Assembly (NCBI GenBank): GCA_035544515.1
Contig: DATKEG010000128.1
Location: forward strand, 1 to 35,902
DNA from: DATKEG01 sp035544515
Lineage (GTDB): Bacteria > Acidobacteriota > Vicinamibacteria > Fen-336
Direction of reading: 5' to 3'
DNA: 35,902 nucleotides
The translations under genes and the position numbers were made by a program. The first letter of the stretch is position 1; the number at the start of each line of letters is the position of its first letter. This document shows, in pieces, positions 15,311 through 21,020 of the stretch. Under the pieces are notes generated by a model. It was given only the letters and a program-made list of their open reading frames with translations. It searched no databases and was not told the DNA's origin.

Positions 15311-16053
15311 GCTCCCCTCTCGCGCCGGGCCCCTCTGCCGCCTGGTGGCTGGTGGACCCGGTGCTGGCCGTGGTCTTCCCGTCGCGGTGTCCGGCCTGCC
15401 GCGAGCTGCTGCGCCATCCCAGCCGCGGGCCCCTCTGTGAGGCGTGCTGGGCGTCGCTGCCGCGGCACCGCCGCCCTCTGTGCGGATGCGGGCTACCCCT
15501 GGCCGTCGACGCCGCGGCCTCCTGCGGCCGCTGCCGCCGCGGCCTCAACCCCACGGCGGCGGGTGCCAGCCTGGGCCCCTACGAAGGAAGCCTCCGCGCC
15601 GTCCTGCACGAGCTGAAGTACCGCGGCCGCCGCCGGGCGGCCGGGCCGCTCGCGCAGGCGCTGCTGGAGTCACCCGCCGTGAGGCGCCTGCTGACGGACG
15701 ACGCGGTCCTGGTGCCCGTGCCCCTGCACCCACACCGCCGCCGCCAGCGGGGCTTCAACCAATCCGAGCTGCTGGCCGCGGAGCTGGCGCGGCGCACCGG
15801 GCTGCGGCTGGCACCCCTGGCGCTCGTCCGCCGGCGCGACACGGCGCCCCAGGCCGGGCTCACGGCGGCGGCGCGGCGCGCGAACGTGGAGGGCGCGTTC
15901 GCGGTGCGACAGCGGGCGCGGGTGTCCGGGCGGCCGGTGGTCCTGGTGGACGACGTGTTCACCACCGGCGCTACGGCGCGCGGCTGCGCCCGCGCCCTGC
16001 GCGAAGGGGGAGCCACCGAGGTTCGCGTCCTGACCGTGGCCCGAGTATGGTGA
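15307..16053 (+). CDS. comF: ComF family phosphoribosyltransferase-like protein
   Basis: The 248-residue protein has the ComF arrangement. An N-terminal double CxxC zinc region (CPAC, CEAC, then CGCG and CGRC, about 24-80) is followed by a type I phosphoribosyltransferase domain. The PRPP loop is VVLVDDVFTTGATARG near residues 215-230, preceded by LVPVPLHPHRRRQRGFNQSELLA. ComF proteins are needed for DNA uptake in transformable bacteria and have been linked to DNA processing, which matches the dprA gene in this window. The start is uncertain: TTG 15307 overlaps the dksA stop by 4 bp (TTGA) behind an AGGAGCAGGG tract and is preferred; a downstream GTG would shorten the N-terminus. Confidence 0.88.
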   Translation: MSSPLAPGPSAAWWLVDPVLAVVFPSRCPACRELLRHPSRGPLCEACWASLPRHRRPLCGCGLPLAVDAAASCGRCRRGLNPTAAGASLGPYEGSLRAVLHELKYRGRRRAAGPLAQALLESPAVRRLLTDDAVLVPVPLHPHRRRQRGFNQSELLAAELARRTGLRLAPLALVRRRDTAPQAGLTAAARRANVEGAFAVRQRARVSGRPVVLVDDVFTTGATARGCARALREGGATEVRVLTVARVW

Positions 16054-16069
16054 AGGGAGGGGGTGCGGC

Positions 16070-16882
16070 GTGAGCGCGAGACTCGGGACAGCGGTGATAG
16101 CGACGGCGGCGGCGATCCTGTCGGCTCCCTTCCCGGCTCGGGCCTGGGGGCCCAACGTCCACCAGGAGGTGACCTCCAAGGCCGTGGACACCCTGCCCAA
16201 GGCGCTCAAGTCCTTCTACAAGGACCATCGGCTGGAGCTGCCCAGCCTGTCGGTGGAGCCCGACATCCCCGAGGAAGGACGCGAGCGGCGCTTCGCCGTG
16301 GACCGGGTGATGCCGTTCCCCTTCTGGGACGTGCCGCGCGACGAAGCCCGGTTCAAGGAGCAGTTCTCCCAGGGTGCGGACGTCGGCCGCCTGCCCTGGC
16401 TCATCGACGAGGGCTACGCGCGCCTGGTGGAGGCATTCAAGTCGGGCGACAAGGGGCGCATCCTCGGCGAATCCGACCGCCTGGCGGGCCTGGTGGCCGA
16501 CCTGCACAACCCGCTCGCCCTGACCGACAACGCGGACGGGCAGAAGACCGAGCAGCACGGGCTCTGGATGCGCTTCGGCACGCGGCTGCCCGAGGCCATG
16601 GACAAGCGGCTGCGGCTCTCCCCCGATGCGGCGCACCTCCTCGACGACCCGAAGGGCTACGTCCTCTCGATGGTCCACATGACCTACGTCTGGGCGGACA
16701 ACGTCCTCTACGGCGACGAGCTGGCGCGGCGGGGCAAGTCGGGATACACGGAGATCTACTACGAGGCCGCCGAGCAGCGCCTCGGCCTCATCTTGCGGGA
16801 GCGGCTGAGCCAGGCCGCGGGCGACGTCGGCAGCTACTGGTACACCGCCTGGACGGAGGCGGGGCGTCCCGAGCTGAAGTAG
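16070..16882 (+). CDS. Exported S1/P1-nuclease/phospholipase C-fold protein with degenerate metal site
   Basis: The 270-residue product has a signal peptide (about 1-25, cut after ARA). The mature N-terminus would be WGPNVH, matching Trp1 and His6 of the trinuclear-zinc S1/P1 nuclease and phospholipase C superfamily. A second family region is LVADLHNPL (D144, H146). Several expected ligands are replaced: the His before a VD segment is R74, the His four before D144 is Gly140, the position six after D144 is Ala150, and the Asp four after H163 is Met167. The fold assignment is by motif and moderately sure; activity is doubtful. GTG 16070 follows GGGAGGGGG. It is 16 nt after comF. Confidence 0.65.
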   Translation: MSARLGTAVIATAAAILSAPFPARAWGPNVHQEVTSKAVDTLPKALKSFYKDHRLELPSLSVEPDIPEEGRERRFAVDRVMPFPFWDVPRDEARFKEQFSQGADVGRLPWLIDEGYARLVEAFKSGDKGRILGESDRLAGLVADLHNPLALTDNADGQKTEQHGLWMRFGTRLPEAMDKRLRLSPDAAHLLDDPKGYVLSMVHMTYVWADNVLYGDELARRGKSGYTEIYYEAAEQRLGLILRERLSQAAGDVGSYWYTAWTEAGRPELK

Positions 16883-16910
16883 CGGCTTGGAATCCACCGG
16901 CCGGACGGCT

Positions 16911-17603
16911 ATGATCGAGTCCCGCCAAGGAGCCGCGCCACGGGGCGCGGCGGCATTTCAGGGACAGGGGCCCTGGCAGGTGGAAAAGGGGGCGGCTTCC
17001 CCTTCCGACGCTGAGCTCATCGAGCGCTGCCTCCGGAAGGACAACGCGGCCTGGGAGGCCCTCGTGGCGCGCTATCGCCGCAAGGTCTTCCACATCGCCT
17101 ACAAGTTCACGGGGCGCCACGCGGAGGCCGAGGACCTCAGCCAGGAGATCCTGCTCAAGGTCTTCAGGAGCCTCGACAAGTTCAACCAGGATGCGGATTT
17201 CTCCACCTGGCTGGGAAGCGTCTCCCGCAACTACTGCATCGACCGCTACCGGGCGAGCAAGCGCGAGAAGGAGGTCCTGGTGGAGGACCTGGTGGCCTTC
17301 GACCTGGCGGTGGCCACCACCGGCACGAACCCCCAGCGCGTGCTCGAGGACCGCGACCGGCGCAGTTTCCTGCGGCGCGGGCTGGAGCTGCTGCCCGAAA
17401 AGCTGCGCGAGGCGGTGGTGCTGCGCGACCTGCAGGGGCTCACCTACCAGGAGATGGCGGAGCAGCTGGGGTTGCCGGAGGGCACGGTGAAGAGCCGGAT
17501 CAACCGTGGGCGGGAGGAGCTCTCGCGCCTGCTCCTGCGCGCACAGCAGGCGGCGCGGCGCGACGCGGCACGAAGCCCGGGGCGCGTGAGCGCCCGGAGG
17601 TGA
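16911..17603 (+). CDS. ECF-type RNA polymerase sigma factor
   Basis: The 230-residue product has sigma-70 region 2 (about 45-115, with FHIAYKFTGRHAEAEDLSQEILLKVF and FSTWLGSVSRNYCIDRYR). Region 4 (about 150-210) has LQGLTYQEMAEQLGLPEGTVKSRINRGREEL. Starts are uncertain: TTG 16887, ATG 16911 and GTG 16980 are all in frame. ATG 16911 is used, but none has a clear Shine-Dalgarno, and residues before about 35 look like non-domain sequence. No anti-sigma gene follows. Instead a STAS protein gene begins 4 nt later, then an unknown gene and a DUF1573 gene, suggesting control through partner switching. Confidence 0.9.
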   Translation: MIESRQGAAPRGAAAFQGQGPWQVEKGAASPSDAELIERCLRKDNAAWEALVARYRRKVFHIAYKFTGRHAEAEDLSQEILLKVFRSLDKFNQDADFSTWLGSVSRNYCIDRYRASKREKEVLVEDLVAFDLAVATTGTNPQRVLEDRDRRSFLRRGLELLPEKLREAVVLRDLQGLTYQEMAEQLGLPEGTVKSRINRGREELSRLLLRAQQAARRDAARSPGRVSARR

Positions 17604-17607
17604 GGAC

Positions 17608-17973
17608 ATGCAACTCGCGGTGGACCACAGCGGCGACGTGCGCATCGTGCGCGTCAAAGAGGCGAAGCTGACGTATCCCACGCTCTCGTCGTTCTTCGGC
17701 GAGGTGCGCCAGCTCGTGGAGGACGGGGCGCGCAAGGTGGTGATCGACCTCGGGTCCGTCACCTACATCGACAGCGCCTCCATCGGGTGCCTCATGGACA
17801 TCCGCCGCCTGCTTCAGGACAAGGGCGGCTTGCTGCGCCTGTCCTCCCTGCAGCCGCGGGTGGAGACCATGGTGTCCATGACCGGAGTGAACAAGATCAT
17901 CGAGATCCACCGCGAGGAATCGGCCGCCATCGCGGCTTTCGGCGCCCCGCGCCAGGCCAAGGGCGATGCGTAG
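17608..17973 (+). CDS. STAS-domain protein (anti-sigma factor antagonist-like)
   Basis: The 121-residue product is a single STAS domain like SpoIIAA/RsbV. The family core VIDLGSVTYIDSASIGCLMDIRRLLQDKGGLLRLSSLQPRV is clear, and the DSASIG motif (about residues 51-56) has the serine that partner kinases phosphorylate. In known systems such a protein sequesters an anti-sigma kinase when unphosphorylated. No RsbW-like kinase is in the window, so the partner must be elsewhere or the mechanism differs. The ATG follows GGAGGTGAGG by 3 nt, a strong site, and comes 4 nt after the ECF sigma gene; the two are almost certainly co-translated. Confidence 0.92.
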   Translation: MQLAVDHSGDVRIVRVKEAKLTYPTLSSFFGEVRQLVEDGARKVVIDLGSVTYIDSASIGCLMDIRRLLQDKGGLLRLSSLQPRVETMVSMTGVNKIIEIHREESAAIAAFGAPRQAKGDA

Positions 17974-18268
17974 GATCCGCCTCTCCACGGGGCACGAGCT
18001 GCCCCTCGACGGCGACATCCTCGGGGTGCTCGAAGCCCTCTACCGCGAAGTGACGCTCAAGCACGCCTTGCAGGTCTCCTTCGAGGACATGATGAAGGAG
18101 ATCCAGGGGCTGGTCGATCAGATGACGGACGAGGAGCGCCGGAGCTACCTGGTCGAGAGCCTCTTCCTCAACTCCGTCACCTACGAGAACGAGATGCTCG
18201 ACGCCTACCTGCGCAAGCTCACCGGCCGCAAGAAGACGCGCGGCCGCGCCGCCGGACGGCCGCTGTGA
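17966..18268 (+). CDS. Conserved-looking protein of unknown function
   Basis: The 100-residue product is not recognised. It is soluble, mostly helical by composition, without a signal peptide. The N-terminus (RIRLSTGHELPLDGDILGVLEALYREV) is followed by an acidic helical middle (FEDMMKEIQGLVDQMTDEERRSYLVESLFLNSVTYENEMLDAYL). The tail is Lys/Arg-rich (KLTGRKKTRGRAAGR). The ATG lies inside the end of the STAS gene (8-bp overlap) and the stop overlaps the DUF1573 start by 4 bp. This tight packing supports a real gene and a shared role with the sigma/STAS pair. It could be a partner or anti-sigma-like adaptor; nothing in the sequence proves it. Confidence 0.75.
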   Translation: MRRIRLSTGHELPLDGDILGVLEALYREVTLKHALQVSFEDMMKEIQGLVDQMTDEERRSYLVESLFLNSVTYENEMLDAYLRKLTGRKKTRGRAAGRPL

Positions 18269-18657
18269 GGGGGCTGGCCCTGGCCGTCCTCCTGCTGGCC
18301 CCGCCCTCCCCGGAACCGCCGGCGCTGCCGGCGCCGCGGCTGGCCGTGGAGCCCGCCGCCTTCCACTTCGGGCGCGTGCTGCCGGAGCGCACGTTGAGCC
18401 GGCAGTTCTCCCTCCGGAACTTCGGCTCCGCCGACCTCACGATCGAGAAGGTGTCCACGTCCTGCGGCTGCACGGCCGCGCTCCTCGACGACAAGGTGAT
18501 CGAGCCGGGCGGCCGCGCGACGCTGCGCGTGACCTTCGAGACCCGCAACTACAGCGGCAAGGTCCGCCGCAGCGTGCTGATCAAGTCGAACGACCCGCAA
18601 CACCCCACGACCGAGCTCACGCTCGAAGCCACCGTCGGTCCCGAGGAGAAGAAGTAG
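18265..18657 (+). CDS. DUF1573 protein (exported, Ig-like fold)
   Basis: The 130-residue product has a short hydrophobic, Pro-rich N-terminus (about 1-25) that looks like a signal or anchor. One DUF1573 domain follows (about 28-125), of the ASPM/SPD-2/Hydin-like beta-sandwich type: FHFGRVLPERTLSRQFSLRNFGSADLTIEKVSTSCGCTAALL, then IEPGGRATLRVTF and VLIKSNDP. The CGC pair in TSCGCT is typical of the family. Its biochemical role is unknown in general. GTG 18265 overlaps the preceding stop by 4 bp. It is the last gene of the plus-strand run and faces lpxC, with repeat R2 between them. Confidence 0.88.
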   Translation: MRGLALAVLLLAPPSPEPPALPAPRLAVEPAAFHFGRVLPERTLSRQFSLRNFGSADLTIEKVSTSCGCTAALLDDKVIEPGGRATLRVTFETRNYSGKVRRSVLIKSNDPQHPTTELTLEATVGPEEKK

Positions 18658-18672
18658 CGCTCAGCGCTCACC

Positions 18673-18745
18673 GACGGGCTTTTCCACCACAGAGGCGCAG
18701 AGCACAACGGTTCCCTTCGGCGGGCTCTGGGTGAAAAGGCCCGTC
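18673..18745. repeat. Dispersed intergenic repeat, site R2 (inverted pair between convergent genes)
   Basis: The left arm (18673-18703, plus strand) reads GACGGGCTTTTCCACC then ACAGAGGCGCAGAG. The right arm (18725-18745, minus strand) reads GACGGGCCTTTTCACC then CAGAG. The arms face each other and can pair into one hairpin with small bulges around a loop of about 21 nt or more. The right arm starts 1 nt after the lpxC stop and the left arm 15 nt after the DUF1573 stop. It could act as a bidirectional terminator for the two converging transcripts. Confidence 0.7.
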
Positions 18746-18746
18746 G

Positions 18747-19649
18747 TCAGGTGGTCTTGGCGACGAGGGCGGCGGGGGCGGACAGGTCCAGCACGGGCAG
18801 GGCCGGGTGGGTCACCAGCGTCCAGGCCTCGGGCGTCTGTGCGAGCTTCAGCGCGAGGGCGGCGTGGAGCGCGTGGCCGGCCTTCACCGCCTCGAGATGC
18901 CCGACCACGGGATGGCCCAGCAGGGACAGGTCGCCGATGGCGTCGAGGACCTTGTGGCGCACGAACTCGTCCTCGAAACGCAGCTTGTTGTTGAGCACGC
19001 CGGTCTCGCCGATGACCACCGCGTTCTCCAGGCCGCCGCCCAGCGCCAGGCCGCTCCGGCGCAGCGTCTCCACGTCGCGCAGGAAGCCGAACGTCCGCGC
19101 GGGCGCCACGCCCTCCACGAACGCCTCGGCGGTCACGCGCAGGGAGACGGACTGGTGGCGCAGCAGCGGATGGTCGAAGCCGATCGAATACGTCACGTGG
19201 AAGTGGTCCGCCGGCGAGATGCGAATCGACTTTCCGCCCCGCACCACCTCGACCGGGCGCAGCACCTTGAGATGGCGCCGCACGGCCGGCAACGGCCGGA
19301 GGCCCGCCTCGTGGATGAGGATGACGAACGGCGCCGCGCTGCCGTCGAGGACCGGCACCTCGGGCCCGTCCACCTCGACCAGCGCGTCGTCCACGCCCAG
19401 CGCGAACAGCGCCGAGAGCAGATGCTCGACGGTGTCCACGCACACACCGTCGCGCACGAGCCGCGTGGCGTGGTCGAGACCGCCGAGGTGCTCGAGGGTG
19501 GCCGGGATCTCGACGCCGACGTCCGTCCGCCGGAAGCGGATGCCGTGGCCGGCGGGGGCGGGCCTGAGCTCGAGTCGCACCGGCTTGCCGGAGTGCAGAC
19601 CGATGCCGGTACAGCCGACGGACCGCCTGAGCGTCCTGCGATAGCTCAT
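18747..19649 (-). CDS. lpxC: UDP-3-O-acyl-N-acetylglucosamine deacetylase LpxC
   Basis: LpxC carries out the committed step of lipid A synthesis, so the organism makes an LPS-type outer membrane. The 300-residue zinc enzyme shows all key residues: E75 and H76 (TVEHLLSAL), H232 and D236 (VRHKVLDAIGD), and H259 (KAGHALHAAL). The opening RRTLRRSVGCTGIGLHSGKPV is the family N-terminus. ATG 19649 is chosen for that reason; the frame is open to 19775 without any family sequence. No strong Shine-Dalgarno is visible. It stands alone between a repeat (downstream) and a 153-bp gap (upstream). Confidence 0.97.
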   Translation of the reverse strand: MSYRRTLRRSVGCTGIGLHSGKPVRLELRPAPAGHGIRFRRTDVGVEIPATLEHLGGLDHATRLVRDGVCVDTVEHLLSALFALGVDDALVEVDGPEVPVLDGSAAPFVILIHEAGLRPLPAVRRHLKVLRPVEVVRGGKSIRISPADHFHVTYSIGFDHPLLRHQSVSLRVTAEAFVEGVAPARTFGFLRDVETLRRSGLALGGGLENAVVIGETGVLNNKLRFEDEFVRHKVLDAIGDLSLLGHPVVGHLEAVKAGHALHAALALKLAQTPEAWTLVTHPALPVLDLSAPAALVAKTT

Positions 19650-19754
19650 GAATGCGCCGCACCCAGGGTTGCAATCCCGATACCACGAGCACCTGGCCCT
19701 AAGTGTGCCTCGCGCCACGATCCGTGCCGCGAATGCGGACGGTCGTGGGTGACC

Positions 19755-19785
19755 AGCCACAGTCGCCAGGGCCACGATTGTGGCT
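19755..19785. other. 11-bp hairpin in the gap between lpxC and the PLP enzyme
   Basis: AGCCACAGTCG (19755-19765) pairs with CGATTGTGGCT (19775-19785) with one G-U wobble around a 9-nt loop. A second short inverted repeat CAGCC/GGCTG lies at 19789-19800. Both sit just downstream of the minus-strand PLP-enzyme gene and upstream of lpxC, so they may end the former transcript, but no U-run follows. The rest of 19650-19802 shows no gene. Confidence 0.4.
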
Positions 19786-19802
19786 CGACAGCCACGGCTG
19801 GT

Positions 19803-21020
19803 TTAGAAGCCGGCCTCGCCTGCGGCCGCGTGCGCGCGCCAGGTTCCCCTGTCGAGGATGTCCCGGATCTCGGCCACCACCCGCCGGACCTCGTCGTCGG
19901 TGTTGTAGAAGTGCGGAGAGACGCGGAGGCCGGCCCCCGGCCGGTGGTCCACGAGCACATCACGCCGCATGAGCTCGCGGGCCACCGCCGCTCCGTGCGG
20001 GACGTCCAGTATGGCCATGCCGCCGCGATGCTCGGCGGCTTCGGGCGTGCGGGGGGTGAGCCCGTTCTCGCGCGCGAGATCGAGCAGGAGCCGGGTCTGG
20101 CGGACGGACTTGCGCCGGATGGCCTCGATCCCCACCGCGGCCACGACGTCGTAACCGGCCTGGGCCGCGTGCAGCGACGGCACGGCGGGCGTGCCGTGCA
20201 GGAAGCGCTCGGCGCCCTGCGCGTAGTCGATCGGGCCGTCCTCGAAGGCGAAGGGCCGGGCGTGCGCGCGCCAGCCGGTGACGCGCGGGTGCAGGCGCCC
20301 CTGCAGGCGGGGCGCCACGTAGAGGTAGCCGGCGCCGGGGCCGCCGCAGAGCCACTTCACCGAGCCGCCGGTGGCGAAGTCCACGTCCCAGGCCGCCACG
20401 TCGACGGGCACGGTGCCCGCGGACTGGTAGAGGTCGGCGACCACCAGGGCGCCCTTGTCGTGGGCCCGGCGCACGATCGCGGCCACGTCCTGCACGGCGC
20501 CGCTCTTGAAGATGACGTGCGAGAGAGGGACCAGCAGCGTCTTCTCGTCGATGGCCTCGAGGAACCGCTCCAGCGGCACGGTCATGCCGTCGTCGCTCTT
20601 GACGGCGACAATGCGGGCACCGAGCGGGCGGTGCGCCTCGTACACGTACATGACGGAAGGGAAGTTCAGCTCCTCATAGACGATCCCGTTGCGCGCGCCG
20701 CGCAGGTCGAAGCAGGACAGGATCACGGACTGGCACACGGACACGTTCTGGTGCATGACGACGGACCCGGGCGCGGCGCCGATCAGGCGCCCGAGCTTGT
20801 CGCCCACGGTCCGCGGAAGGTCCCACCAACCCTCGGCCCAGGCCCGGACCCCGCGCGTGGCCCACACCCGCGTGTACTCCGCCAGGCGCTCCTCCACGCC
20901 GCGCGGCATGGCGCCCAGCGAGTGGCTCACCAGGTAGGTCGTGTGCGCGAGGATGGGGAAGTCCCCGCGCCGCGCGAGCAGGGCGTCCTCGCCGGCGTCG
21001 GGACGGGCGCCGGCGCTCAC
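19803..21020 (-). CDS. Kynureninase-like class V aminotransferase-fold PLP enzyme
   Basis: The 405-residue protein has fold type I PLP features. The Schiff-base lysine is probably K222 in DFATGGSVKWLCGGPGAGYLYV, and the PLP-pyridine Asp is D196 in ALVVADLYQSAGTVPVDV. The KWLCGGPG context is typical of kynureninase and related cysteine desulfurase-like enzymes. The C-terminal domain (about 270-400) ends in the usual LRVSPHFYNTDDEV. No other tryptophan-catabolism gene is present, so the substrate is unsettled. GTG 21020 overlaps the uvrA stop by 4 bp (GTGA), an odd functional pairing that suggests translational coupling. Confidence 0.85.
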   Translation of the reverse strand: MSAGARPDAGEDALLARRGDFPILAHTTYLVSHSLGAMPRGVEERLAEYTRVWATRGVRAWAEGWWDLPRTVGDKLGRLIGAAPGSVVMHQNVSVCQSVILSCFDLRGARNGIVYEELNFPSVMYVYEAHRPLGARIVAVKSDDGMTVPLERFLEAIDEKTLLVPLSHVIFKSGAVQDVAAIVRRAHDKGALVVADLYQSAGTVPVDVAAWDVDFATGGSVKWLCGGPGAGYLYVAPRLQGRLHPRVTGWRAHARPFAFEDGPIDYAQGAERFLHGTPAVPSLHAAQAGYDVVAAVGIEAIRRKSVRQTRLLLDLARENGLTPRTPEAAEHRGGMAILDVPHGAAVARELMRRDVLVDHRPGAGLRVSPHFYNTDDEVRRVVAEIRDILDRGTWRAHAAAGEAGF

